Origin: Terrabacter sp. 28
GTDB taxonomy: Bacteria > Actinomycetota > Actinomycetes > Actinomycetales > Dermatophilaceae
Assembly: GCA_000955875.1 (NCBI GenBank)
Contig: JYOE01000004.1
Coordinates: forward strand, 484-64,483
Reading direction: 5' to 3'
Length of the DNA: 64,000 nt
The position numbers and the translations under genes were made by a program. Every line of letters starts with the position of its first letter. Position 1 is the first letter of the stretch. Shown here piece by piece: positions 52,146 through 60,452 of the stretch. The notes below the pieces were generated by a model. It saw only the letters and a list, made by a program, of their open reading frames with translations. It made no database searches and was not told the DNA's origin.

Positions 52146-53474
52146 ATGACCGACCTCTTCACCACCATCGTCCGCTCGCCCGTCGCGCAGAAGGTCGGCG
52201 TGCCCCAGCCGACGCGCCTGCGCCGCTACGAGCCCGGCATGCCCCTCTGCGAGGGACCGGTCCTCGTCGCCGGCGGGGGCCGCTTCGCCGAGGCCATCAC
52301 GTCGTGGCTCGGCACGGTCGGCGTCCCCACGGTCACGGCCGCCGGTGACGCAGCCGACGCCGCCGCCAAGGTCGGCGCCGTCGTGCTCGACCTCAGCGCC
52401 GCCACCGACCCGTCGGACCTCGACGCGCTGCGCCTGCTCGGCGCCCCGGCCGTGAAGGCCCTCAAGCGCAACGGCCGCGTCGTCGTCATCGGCACCGACC
52501 CCGACACGCTGAGCGAGGTGGCCGAGGTCGCGACCCAGCGCGCCCTCGAGGGTGTCGTGCGCTCCATCGGCAAGGAGCTGCGCGCCGGGGCGACCGCCAA
52601 CCTCGTTCTGGCACAGGGCGAGGCGCGGGACGGAGTGCGCTCTGCGGTCGAGTTCTTCCTCAGCGGCCGGTCGGCGTACGTCGACGGCCAGGTCGTGCGC
52701 GTCGACGAGACCACGAGCGGTGACGCCGACGCGTTGCGACCGCTCGCAGGCAAGGTGGCCGTCGTCACCGGGGCCGCCCGCGGCATCGGGGCCGAGATAG
52801 CCCGGGTCATGGCGCGCGACGGCGCGACGGTCGTGGCGGTCGACATCCCCGCAGCCGGCGACGCACTCGCCGCGGTGGCCAACGAGGTCAAGGGCACGGC
52901 CCTGCAGCTCGACGTCACGTCCGACGACGCCGGGTCGCGCATCGTCGAGCACGCGACCAGCCGGCACGGCGGTCTCGACATCGTGGTCCACAACGCCGGC
53001 ATCACCCGCGACAAGCTCTTGGTCAACATGGACGAGGACCGCTGGCGCAGCGTCATCGACGTCAACCTGCGGTCGGTCCTCCGGATGAACGAGGCCATCC
53101 TCGGCGAGGGGGGACTTGCCGCGGGCGGACGCATCGTGTGCGTCGCCTCGATCGCAGGGATCGCCGGCAACCGCGGCCAGACCAACTACGGCGCGAGCAA
53201 GGCAGGTGTCATCGGCCTCGTCTCCGCGCTCTCGCGCCAGGTGGCCGACCGCGGCATCACCGTCAACGCCGTCGCCCCGGGCTTCATCGAGACGGAGATG
53301 ACGGCCCGGATCCCCTTCGCCACCAGAGAGATCGGGCGTCGCATGAACTCGCTCCAGCAGGGCGGCCACCCCAAGGACGTCGCCGAGACCATCGCGTGGT
53401 TCGCGCAGCCGGGTGCCGCGGCGGTCACCGGGCAGGTCGTGCGCGTGTGCGGCCAGAGCCTGCTGGGGGCCTGA
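52146..53474 (+). CDS. high-molecular-weight 3-oxoacyl reductase, FabG4-like
   Basis: 442 residues, ATG two bases after the thiolase stop. The first 200 residues form a flavodoxin-like extra domain (PVLVAGGGRFAEAITSWL). The SDR domain begins at about 200 (KVAVVTGAARGIGAE), with NAGITRDKLLVNM and the YGASKAGV catalytic Tyr/Lys. Such double-domain FabG proteins reduce 3-oxoacyl-CoA rather than ACP substrates with NADH. The order matches mycobacterial fadA2-fabG4-htdX (from memory). Confidence 0.9.
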   Translation: MTDLFTTIVRSPVAQKVGVPQPTRLRRYEPGMPLCEGPVLVAGGGRFAEAITSWLGTVGVPTVTAAGDAADAAAKVGAVVLDLSAATDPSDLDALRLLGAPAVKALKRNGRVVVIGTDPDTLSEVAEVATQRALEGVVRSIGKELRAGATANLVLAQGEARDGVRSAVEFFLSGRSAYVDGQVVRVDETTSGDADALRPLAGKVAVVTGAARGIGAEIARVMARDGATVVAVDIPAAGDALAAVANEVKGTALQLDVTSDDAGSRIVEHATSRHGGLDIVVHNAGITRDKLLVNMDEDRWRSVIDVNLRSVLRMNEAILGEGGLAAGGRIVCVASIAGIAGNRGQTNYGASKAGVIGLVSALSRQVADRGITVNAVAPGFIETEMTARIPFATREIGRRMNSLQQGGHPKDVAETIAWFAQPGAAAVTGQVVRVCGQSLLGA

Positions 53475-53481
53475 GGCGACG

Positions 53482-54339
53482 ATGACCAAGGAGATCACCC
53501 TCGAGGGGCCCCCCGACCTGCGCCGCATCTATGCCACGGCCGCGTTGCGCCGAGGCCGTTCCGGCGACACCCTGCCCGACGTCCGCGTGTCACGGGCCGG
53601 CGTGCGGGTCGACCTGGACGACCTCGTCGCCTACTCGCACGTCTGCCGCTTCCCGGTCGACGGCACGCTGCCGGTCACCTACGCGCACCTGCTGGCGTTC
53701 CCGCTGCAGATGAGCGTAATGAGCGACGACCGCTTCCCGCTGCCGCTCATGGGCGCCGTGCACGTCGAGAACCGGATCGAGGTGGTGCGTCCGGTCACCA
53801 CCGACGAGGTGCTCGACGTGGCCGTGCGGGCCGAGGGGCTGCGGCCGCACCGCCGTGGCCGGCAGGTCGACCTCGTCTCCGAGGTCGAGGTCCGTGGCGA
53901 GCTGGTCTGGCGCGGCGTGAGCACCTACCTCTCCCGGGGGCAGGAGCACCCGGACGCGACGGCGTCGGAGCCGCCGTCGCAGGAGGCGCTCGAGTCGGTC
54001 ACCGCCGGGCCGCTGTGGCGGCTGGGGGAGGGGACCGGCCGCGAGTACGCCGCGGTCTCGGGTGACTGGAACCCGATCCACGTGCACGCCCTGACGGCCC
54101 GTCCGCTGGGGTTCCCCACCGCCATCGCGCACGGGATGTACTCGTACGCCAGGGCGCTCGCATCGCTCGGCCCGCGGCTGCCCGAGGGCGGGCTCTCCAG
54201 CCGGGTGTGGTTCCGCAAGCCGGTGCGGCTCCCCTCGACGGTGCGGCTGCGCACGGCCTTCGAGACGCGTCGCACGTTGTCGGTGCTCGAGAACGCCAAG
54301 GGCCAGGTCGAGCACGCCGTCGTCGAGAACACCTGGTGA
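53482..54339 (+). CDS. MaoC-like 3-hydroxyacyl-thioester dehydratase, HtdX-like
   Basis: 285 residues, ATG at 53482, 7 bp after the FabG4-like stop. A double hot-dog protein: an N-terminal hot dog, and a second one with the hydratase-2 motif YAAVSGDWNPIHVHALTARPLGFPTAIAHGMY (core SGDWNPIHVH, with Asp and His catalytic). It dehydrates or hydrates acyl-CoA at the 3-hydroxy position. With the reductase, thiolase and oxidase nearby it completes a fatty acyl-CoA cycle. Confidence 0.88.
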   Translation: MTKEITLEGPPDLRRIYATAALRRGRSGDTLPDVRVSRAGVRVDLDDLVAYSHVCRFPVDGTLPVTYAHLLAFPLQMSVMSDDRFPLPLMGAVHVENRIEVVRPVTTDEVLDVAVRAEGLRPHRRGRQVDLVSEVEVRGELVWRGVSTYLSRGQEHPDATASEPPSQEALESVTAGPLWRLGEGTGREYAAVSGDWNPIHVHALTARPLGFPTAIAHGMYSYARALASLGPRLPEGGLSSRVWFRKPVRLPSTVRLRTAFETRRTLSVLENAKGQVEHAVVENTW

Positions 54340-54345
54340 CCTCGC

Positions 54346-54382
54346 CGCGCCCCTGTCGGCCTCCCCGGCCGACAGGGGCGCG
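54346..54382 (+). terminator. strong terminator after the thiolase-FabG4-HtdX operon
   Basis: 16-bp perfect arms (54346-54361 and 54367-54382; core cccctgtcggcc / ggccgacagggg) with a 5-nt loop tcccc. It starts 7 nt after the stop codon. Confidence 0.92.
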
Positions 54383-54481
54383 CCCTGCTTCGCTCCCGGG
54401 GAGGCCCGGCGTCCGGTGCGTCGCGGGCCGGCCGGAGCGCTCGATACGCTGGGCACCTGCCGCACCCGACGGCATACGCCA

Positions 54482-54508
54482 TGATCCGACCGGCTCGCGG
54501 TCGGATCA
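54482..54508 (+). promoter_or_regulatory. thrS leader hairpin
   Basis: Arms tgatccgacc (54482-54491) and ggtcggatca (54499-54508) are a perfect 10-bp stem with loop ggctcgc. The hairpin ends 6 nt before the GAAGGAG ribosome site of thrS, so folding or protein binding could control translation. No T-box features are present. Confidence 0.5.
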
Positions 54509-54528
54509 CTCACGAAGGAGCACCCACC

Positions 54529-56526
54529 GTGTCTGCACAGATCACCGTCACCGTCGCCGGGAGCGAGCGAACGGTCACGGAGCAGACGACGGCCGGCGCG
54601 CTGCTGGAGGAGGCCGGGGCCGGCGGGCGTGAGGTGGTCGTCGCCCGCGTCAACGGCGAGCTGCGCGACCTCTTCCACGTCGTCTCCGACGGCGACGTCG
54701 TCGAGCCCGTGACGGTCACCTCCGAGGACGGTCTCGCGGTGCTGCGCCACTCGACGGCCCACGTGCTCGCGCAGGCGGTCCAGCAGCTCCACTCCGACGC
54801 CAAGCTCGGCATCGGGCCGCCCATCCGTGACGGCTTCTACTACGACTTCGACGTCGAGACCCCGTTCCACCCGGACGACCTCAAGGCCCTCGAGAAGGCC
54901 ATGCAGAAGATCGTCAACGAGGGCCAGACCTTCGAGCGCCGGGTCGTCACCGACGCCGAGGCCCTCGAGGAGCTCGCCCGCGAGCCCTACAAGTGCGAGC
55001 TCGTCGGGCTCAAGGGCGGCAACGCCGACGAGGCGGCCGAGGGCGCCGGCGTCGAGGTCGGGGCCGGCGAGCTGACGATCTACGACAACATCCGCCGCGA
55101 CGGCACGCGCGCCTGGGGCGACCTCTGCCGCGGCCCGCACATCCCGAACACCAAGCTCATCGGCAACGCCTTCAAGCTGATGCGGTCGGCCGCCGCCTAC
55201 TGGCGCGGCTCGGAGAAGAACCCGCAGCTGCAGCGCGTCTACGGCACTGCGTGGCCGACCAAGGACGACCTCAAGGCCTACCTCGACCGTCTCGCCGAGG
55301 CCGAGCGCCGCGACCACCGCAAGCTCGGTGCCGAGCTCGACCTCTTCAGCTTCCCCGACGAGCTCGGTTCCGGCCTGCCGGTCTTCCACCCCAAGGGCGG
55401 CGTCATCAAGCGCGAGATGGAGGACTACGTCCGCCGCCGACACATCGAGGAGGGCTTCGACTACGTCGGCACGCCCCACATCACCAAGGACGGCCTCTTC
55501 CACACGAGCGGCCACCTGCCGTACTACGCCGACACGATGTTCCCGCCGATGGAGCTCGAGGGCGCGAAGTACCAGCTCAAGGCGATGAACTGCCCGATGC
55601 ACAACCTCATCTTCGCCTCCCGCGGTCGCTCCTACCGCGAGCTGCCGCTGCGGTTCTTCGAGTTCGGATCCGTCTACCGCTACGAGAAGTCCGGCGTCGT
55701 GCACGGGCTGACGCGCGTGCGCGGCATGACGCAGGACGACTCGCACAGCTACGTCACGCCCGAGCAGGCGCCCGCCGAGATCCAGCACCTGCTCGACTTC
55801 GTGCTGAGCCTGCTGCGCGACTTCGGCCTCGACGACTTCTACCTCGAGCTGTCGACGCGAGACGAGGACGGCGACAAGAAGGACAAGTTCATCGGCTCCG
55901 ACGAGCAGTGGGCCGTCGCGACGAAGGTGCTCGAGGACGTCGCCGTCGCCTCGGGTCTGCAGCTCGTGCCCGACCCGGGTGGCGCCGCCTTCTACGGCCC
56001 GAAGATCTCCGTCCAGGCCCGCGACGCCATCGGGCGCACCTGGCAGATGTCGACCATCCAGTACGACTTCAACCAGCCCGAGCGCTTCGGCCTCGAGTTC
56101 CAGGCCGCCGACGGGTCGCGCCAGCAGCCGGTCATGATCCACTCTGCGAAGTTCGGCTCGATCGAGCGTTTCCTCGGCGTGCTCGTCGAGCACTACGCGG
56201 GCGCGTTCCCGGTGTGGCTCTCACCCGTCCAGGTGCTCGGCGTGCCGGTCGCCGAGGACTATGCCGACTACCTCGGCGAGGTGCTGAACCGCATGCGCCG
56301 CAAGGGAGTTCGCGTCGAGCTCGACGCCAGCGACGACCGTTTCCCGAAGAAGATCCGCAACGCCAGCAAGTCGAAGGTGCCCTTCACGCTCATCGCCGGC
56401 GAGGAGGACCGCACGGCCGGCGCCGTGTCGTTCCGCTATCGCGACGGGTCGCAGAAGAACGGCGTGCCGGTCGACGACGCCATCGCCGAGGTGCTCGCCG
56501 CGATCGAGAGCCGCGCGCAGGTCTGA
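54529..56526 (+). CDS. thrS: threonyl-tRNA synthetase
   Basis: 665 residues from the GTG at 54529, with ribosome site GAAGGAG 8 nt upstream. Order: TGS domain (1-63), editing domain with [11 protein letters not shown], then the class II catalytic core with [22 protein letters not shown] and [10 protein letters not shown], and the anticodon-binding domain. Catalytic zinc Cys/His are in these motifs. Normal length. In many actinobacteria thrS is followed directly by the HIT-pgsA-patA-pimA genes; here a GH92 gene and an RNA candidate intervene. Confidence 0.96.
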   Translation: MSAQITVTVAGSERTVTEQTTAGALLEEAGAGGREVVVARVNGELRDLFHVVSDGDVVEPVTVTSEDGLAVLRHSTAHVLAQAVQQLHSDAKLGIGPPIRDGFYYDFDVETPFHPDDLKALEKAMQKIVNEGQTFERRVVTDAEALEELAREPYKCELVGLKGGNADEAAEGAGVEVGAGELTIYDNIRRDGTRAWGDLCRGPHIPNTKLIGNAFKLMRSAAAYWRGSEKNPQLQRVYGTAWPTKDDLKAYLDRLAEAERRDHRKLGAELDLFSFPDELGSGLPVFHPKGGVIKREMEDYVRRRHIEEGFDYVGTPHITKDGLFHTSGHLPYYADTMFPPMELEGAKYQLKAMNCPMHNLIFASRGRSYRELPLRFFEFGSVYRYEKSGVVHGLTRVRGMTQDDSHSYVTPEQAPAEIQHLLDFVLSLLRDFGLDDFYLELSTRDEDGDKKDKFIGSDEQWAVATKVLEDVAVASGLQLVPDPGGAAFYGPKISVQARDAIGRTWQMSTIQYDFNQPERFGLEFQAADGSRQQPVMIHSAKFGSIERFLGVLVEHYAGAFPVWLSPVQVLGVPVAEDYADYLGEVLNRMRRKGVRVELDASDDRFPKKIRNASKSKVPFTLIAGEEDRTAGAVSFRYRDGSQKNGVPVDDAIAEVLAAIESRAQV

Positions 56527-56544
56527 GCCCCACCAGCACGACCG

Positions 56545-56606
56545 ACGACGTATGCCGTCGGGCCGGGTCCGCTCCGAGGCGACCCCCGCCCGGCGGCATA
56601 CGTCGT
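56545..56606 (+). terminator. thrS terminator with GTATGCC/GGCATAC arms
   Basis: Positions 56545-56563 and 56588-56606 form a 19-bp stem with one G-U pair; core acgacgtatgccg / cggcatacgtcgt. A short T-rich end (tctt) follows. The arms contain the recurrent word GTATGCCG in both orientations. Confidence 0.8.
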
Positions 56607-56609
56607 TCT

Positions 56610-56636
56610 TGTCCGATGTCGCGCGTCCATCGGACA
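56610..56636. promoter_or_regulatory. inverted repeat before the GH92 gene
   Basis: tgtccgatg (56610-56618) and catcggaca (56628-56636) are perfect 9-bp arms with a 9-nt spacer. It lies between the thrS terminator and the GH92 gene, 87 bp before the start codon. It may be an operator for a sugar-responsive regulator. Confidence 0.45.
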
Positions 56637-56722
56637 GGACGACGGTGTCAAGTTGCCGGACATGCGGCACCTCACGAGGCTCGGGCACGACACCGTCGTC
56701 CGTCCCGTGAAGGAACGCCCCC

Positions 56723-59700
56723 ATGCGCATCGTGCTCAGATCGCTCGGCACTGTCGTCCTCGCCGCCACCGCCCTCGGGCCCGTGCTGCCGTCGGGCGCA
56801 CCCCCGACGGCCGCGGCGGCCGAGCCCCTCGTCGAGTCCGTCAACCCGTTCATCGGCACGCAGGACAACGGGAACACGTTCCCCGGCGCCAGCGCGCCCT
56901 TCGGGATGGTCCAGGTCAGCCCGGACACCGGGGGAGAGGGCGGCTACGACTATTCGCAGACGTCGATCTACGGCTTCAGCCAGACGCACCTGTCGGGTGT
57001 CGGCTGCCCGGTGGTCGGCGAGCTGCCGATCATGCCGACGAGCGGCGCCGTCACCACGGTCGACGCGGCGCGCTATGCGTCGAGCTACTCGCACTCCGAC
57101 GAGGAGGCGAGCCCCGGCTACTACCGCGTGGGCCTGCCGACCTACGGGGTGGAGGCCGAGCTGACCGCCACCGACCGCACCGGCTGGCAGCGGTTCACCT
57201 TCCCGGCCGACAAGGCAGCCAACGTGCTGCTCAACACCGGCAAGGCCAACATGCGGGTCTTCGACTCCGAGGTGCACGTCGTCGGCGACCGCGTCGTCGA
57301 GGGACGCATCCACGACGGCAACTTCTGCGCCGGCAAGGACGAGCACACGGTCTGGTTCCGCGCCGAGTTCGACAAGCCGTTCGCGTCGTTCGGCACGTGG
57401 AGCGGCTCGACGCTCACCGCCGGCGCCCGTGACGCGTCCACGACGAACGGCGGCAACGGGGCCGCCGTCACCTTCCCGACCGGCACGACCTCCGTGACGA
57501 TGAAGGTCGGCCTCAGCTACACCGGGGCCGACGGCGCCCGGGCCAACCTCGCGAAGGAGACCGGCACCGGCTTCGACTTCGACGCGACGCGTGCCGCCCT
57601 CACCCAGCGGTGGGAGGAGCAGCTCGGGCACGCCCGCATCACCGGCGGGTCCGACGAGCGCCGGACCGCCTACTACACGGCGCTCTACCACTCGCTCATG
57701 CACCCCAACCTCGCGTCGGACGTCGACGGGAAGTACCACGGCTGGGACGGCAGGACCCACGTGGCCGACGGCTACACGCCCCGGCAGAACTTCTCGCTGT
57801 GGGACACCTACCGGCCCCAGAACCAGCTGCTCGAGGTGCTGGCCCCCGACGTCGCCCGTGACTCGTACCTGTCGGTGCTCGCCATCGGCCGTGAGGGCGG
57901 CTGGCTGCCCCGCTGGGCCCTGGTCAACAGCGAGACCAACATCATGACCGGCGACCCGGTGACGCCGTTCCTCGTCGAGGGCTGGAGCAAAGGCTTCCTC
58001 GCCGGGCACGAGGACGAGGCGTACGCGCTGCTCAAGCAGAACGCTACCGAGCGGCCGCCGGCCGACAGCCAGTACAACGGTCGCTCCGGCCAGCACTGGT
58101 ACGAGAAGCTCGGCTACATCCCCTTCGGGCTGAAGGTCGGCACCGACTGCGTGTCGCACGGCGGCGACAACGACTGCGCCCACCCGGCCTCCGCCACCAT
58201 GGAGTACGCGGCCGCCGATGCCTCACTGGCCATCATGGCCAAGGCGCTCGGGCACCCGGCCGACGCGTCGATGCTGACCGAGCGCAGCGGCTGGTACCGC
58301 AACCTCTGGGACGCCGGCACGCAGACCTTCCGCCCGCGGCTTGCCGACGGCACGTGGCTCGACCCGTACGACCCGGTCGAGGCCTCGCACGCCTTCCACG
58401 AGGGCGGCTCGTACCAGTACCAGTGGCTCGCCCCGCAGGACCCGGCCGGTCTCGTCGAGCTGATGGGCGGTCGCGCCACGACCGAGAAGCGCCTTGACGA
58501 CTTCTTCGCCTACGACGAGCTGCTCGCCGACCCGGCGGGCACCGCCCGTACCGACTGGATCGAGGCGACCTACGCCTACTACAGCAAGCCGACGTACAAC
58601 CCGAACAACGAGCCCGACCTGCTCGCGCCCTACACGTACGCGTGGGTGCAGCAGCCGGCGAAGATCGCGACCGTGGCCCGCGCCGCGTTCACGCTCTTCA
58701 CCGACGGCGCCGACGGCATGACCGGCAACGACGACCTCGGCACGATGAGCGCCTGGTACGTCTTCTCCTCGTGGGGCCTCTACCCGACGATGAGCGGGGC
58801 GAACTACTTCGTCGTCAGCTCGCCGCAGTTCGAGCGGGTGGACATCGACGTGGCCACGCCTGCCTCGGTGCGCACCGGCCAGGGCGGGTCGCTCACGATC
58901 ACGGCCCCCGGCGTCTCGGACGACCGGCGCTACGTCCAGACCCTGACGGTCAACGGCGCGAAGAGCACGAAGAGCTGGGTCGGCTGGGACGCGCTCCGTC
59001 GGGGCGGCACGCTCGCCCACACCGTGGGCACGACGCCCAGCCGCTGGGGCACGACCCCCGCAGACGTCCCGCCCTCGGCGGTGCAGGCGAGCCGTGACCC
59101 GCGGCTGTCGCTGTCGATGACGGCGCGCCCCAACCCGGTCGTCGTGCCGACCGGAGCCCGTGAGGCCCGCCTCTCTGTCGACCTCGTGGGGCAGGCGCCC
59201 AAGAGCCTGCCGGTCCAGGTGGACGTTGCAGCGCCGCAGGGCTGGTCGGCCGCCGTGGGTTCGAGCGGTGACGGGGCGGTCGTCCTGCACAGCGACGGCG
59301 TGCCGGCGAGCAGCTCGGTGCCCGCCACGCTGAAGCTGCCCGCGGGCCTCGGTGCCGGCTCGCACGAGGTCCGCGTGACGGCCTCGGCGCCGGGGGTCGA
59401 CCCGGTGACGAAGGTCGTCACCGTGCAGCTGCAGGAAGCGCTCGACTGCGTCGCGGGAGCCCCTGGCTGCGCCGTGGACCTGGCGCCGGCGCGCAACCAT
59501 GACGGAACAGCCACGGTGGCCTCGCCGAGCGAGGGCAACTTCGACGGCAGCGGGTGGAGCTACGACGCCGCGCTGCTGCCGGCCGGCACGACGTGGGACT
59601 GGAACGGCGTGACGTATGCCGCACCGGTGACGTCCGGGACGACGCCGAACTTCGTCGAGGGCCGAGGGCAGACCATCCTCGTGCCCGCCGCGAGCCGGAG

Positions 59701-60004
59701 CGCGGTGCACGTCATCGGCTCGACGCACAACGGCGACGTGTCGACGGCCCTGCGCCTGACCTACACCGACGGCAGCGTGCAGTCCGTGCCGATCTCGCTC
59801 ACCGACTGGGCGGCCGGCAGCGGCCACAACGGCAACCGGGTCGCGATCGCCATGGACCACCGCATCAAGGGTGGTTCCGGGGTGGACGGCCCTCCGGTGC
59901 AGCTGTTCGGCACGACCGTGGTCGCGGACCCGGGAAGGCAGCTCCAGTCGATCACGCTGCCCGGCGACGACCGCTTCGAGGTGTACGCCGTCACGCTCGG
60001 CTGA
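56723..60004 (+). CDS. secreted GH92 alpha-mannosidase with C-terminal accessory domains
   Basis: 1093 residues, ATG with GAAGGAA upstream. A Sec signal peptide ends near residue 33 (PTAAAAE). The GH92 N-terminal domain starts VNPFIGTQDNGNTFPGASAPFG. The (alpha/alpha)6 domain has FSLWDTYRPQNQL, HEGGSYQYQW and GNDDLGTMSAWYVFSSWGLYP with the catalytic acids. It is a calcium-dependent exo-alpha-mannosidase by family. From about 790 come an NPCBM/NEW3-like beta domain and a second, galactose-binding-like domain. It is outside the cell. It lies inside the thrS-to-pimA region, where it may act on mannosylated envelope lipids or scavenged mannan; this is inference. Confidence 0.9.
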   Translation: MRIVLRSLGTVVLAATALGPVLPSGAPPTAAAAEPLVESVNPFIGTQDNGNTFPGASAPFGMVQVSPDTGGEGGYDYSQTSIYGFSQTHLSGVGCPVVGELPIMPTSGAVTTVDAARYASSYSHSDEEASPGYYRVGLPTYGVEAELTATDRTGWQRFTFPADKAANVLLNTGKANMRVFDSEVHVVGDRVVEGRIHDGNFCAGKDEHTVWFRAEFDKPFASFGTWSGSTLTAGARDASTTNGGNGAAVTFPTGTTSVTMKVGLSYTGADGARANLAKETGTGFDFDATRAALTQRWEEQLGHARITGGSDERRTAYYTALYHSLMHPNLASDVDGKYHGWDGRTHVADGYTPRQNFSLWDTYRPQNQLLEVLAPDVARDSYLSVLAIGREGGWLPRWALVNSETNIMTGDPVTPFLVEGWSKGFLAGHEDEAYALLKQNATERPPADSQYNGRSGQHWYEKLGYIPFGLKVGTDCVSHGGDNDCAHPASATMEYAAADASLAIMAKALGHPADASMLTERSGWYRNLWDAGTQTFRPRLADGTWLDPYDPVEASHAFHEGGSYQYQWLAPQDPAGLVELMGGRATTEKRLDDFFAYDELLADPAGTARTDWIEATYAYYSKPTYNPNNEPDLLAPYTYAWVQQPAKIATVARAAFTLFTDGADGMTGNDDLGTMSAWYVFSSWGLYPTMSGANYFVVSSPQFERVDIDVATPASVRTGQGGSLTITAPGVSDDRRYVQTLTVNGAKSTKSWVGWDALRRGGTLAHTVGTTPSRWGTTPADVPPSAVQASRDPRLSLSMTARPNPVVVPTGAREARLSVDLVGQAPKSLPVQVDVAAPQGWSAAVGSSGDGAVVLHSDGVPASSSVPATLKLPAGLGAGSHEVRVTASAPGVDPVTKVVTVQLQEALDCVAGAPGCAVDLAPARNHDGTATVASPSEGNFDGSGWSYDAALLPAGTTWDWNGVTYAAPVTSGTTPNFVEGRGQTILVPAASRSAVHVIGSTHNGDVSTALRLTYTDGSVQSVPISLTDWAAGSGHNGNRVAIAMDHRIKGGSGVDGPPVQLFGTTVVADPGRQLQSITLPGDDRFEVYAVTLG

Positions 60005-60048
60005 CCGGCACGGCGAGCGTGAGCCGGACCCTCACCAGGGCCAGAAGT

Positions 60049-60072
60049 CGTCCGGCGTGGGCACGCCGGACG
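60049..60072 (+). terminator. terminator of the GH92 gene
   Basis: 10-bp perfect arms cgtccggcgt (60049-60058) and acgccggacg (60063-60072) with tetraloop gggc, 45 nt after the stop. Confidence 0.7.
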
Positions 60073-60094
60073 CCAGGTACACGCGTGCACCTGG
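60073..60094. promoter_or_regulatory. 22-bp palindrome upstream of the RNA candidate
   Basis: ccaggt (60073-60078) and acctgg (60089-60094) flank the palindromic cacgcgtg (60080-60087); only one pair (60079/60088) mismatches. It lies 30 bp before the -35 of the RNA promoter and may be an activator or repressor site for it. It could also be a second terminator stem. Confidence 0.5.
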
Positions 60095-60123
60095 GGCAAG
60101 CCCGAGAAATCTTCCGGAAACCC

Positions 60124-60152
60124 TTGTCAGCAGCGGGATCGTGGTCTACAAA
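60124..60152 (+). promoter_or_regulatory. sigma-70-type promoter of the small RNA candidate
   Basis: -35 TTGTCA (60124-60129) and -10 TACAAA (60147-60152) are 17 bp apart. No coding sequence starts downstream before the terminator at 60211, so the promoter serves an RNA. Confidence 0.7.
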
Positions 60153-60158
60153 GGAGTT

Positions 60159-60245
60159 ACCAATCCGCTTCGGCGGAAAGGTTTCTGACTCACTTCGGTG
60201 AGACAGAATCGAAGGCCCGGGAACTCATACTTCCCGGGCCTTCAC
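60159..60245 (+). ncRNA. candidate small structured RNA (about 85 nt)
   Basis: Predicted from about 60159 (seven nt after the -10) to the terminator. Hairpin 1: tccgc/gcgga with a UUCG tetraloop (60164-60177), closed by acc/ggt. Hairpin 2: ttctg-a-ctcac/gtgag-a-cagaa with a UUCG tetraloop (60183-60208), ten pairs with one A/A mismatch. Hairpin 3 is the terminator. There is no start codon with a usable frame. It lies between the GH92 and HIT genes. I do not recognise an Rfam family; it lacks the C-rich loops of 6C RNA. Confidence 0.65.
60211..60243 (+). terminator. terminator of the small RNA candidate
   Basis: 13-bp perfect arms gaaggcccgggaa (60211-60223) and ttcccgggccttc (60231-60243) with a 7-nt loop ctcatac. 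Confidence 0.9.
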
Positions 60246-60293
60246 CTCTCTCACGGCGCCACCGGCAGCGATCCGGCGCGCCCACGGCACTCG

Positions 60294-60413
60294 GCCCCGC
60301 GGATCTCACACCCGCGGGGCTGATCTGCGTCCCGACGCGTGTCGATTTTCGGCTGGAGCCCCTGACGCGGTTCAATGGGTGTCGGCCCTGCGGTGTGTGA
60401 GACCGCGGGGCCG
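60294..60413. other. pair of hairpins with complementary loops upstream of the HIT gene
   Basis: Hairpin A: gccccgcg (60294-60301) / cgcggggc (60313-60320). Hairpin B: cggccctgcgg (60383-60393) / ccgcggggccg (60403-60413), one G-U pair. The loop of A contains tctcacac and the loop of B gtgtgaga, which are complementary, so the two could instead pair with each other. It is the leader region of the HIT-pgsA-patA-pimA operon, or its upstream boundary. Confidence 0.5.
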
Positions 60414-60452
60414 CTCACGTTCCCGGACGCCACCGCCCTAGGATCGAGGACC

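Noticed and set aside
54400..54528. T-box riboswitch upstream of thrS
   Set aside because: The leader is too short and shows no T-box sequence or specifier loop; only one hairpin is present.
60159..60245. 6C RNA identity for the small RNA candidate
   Set aside because: 6C RNAs have C-rich loops of at least six cytosines; here both loops are UUCG tetraloops.
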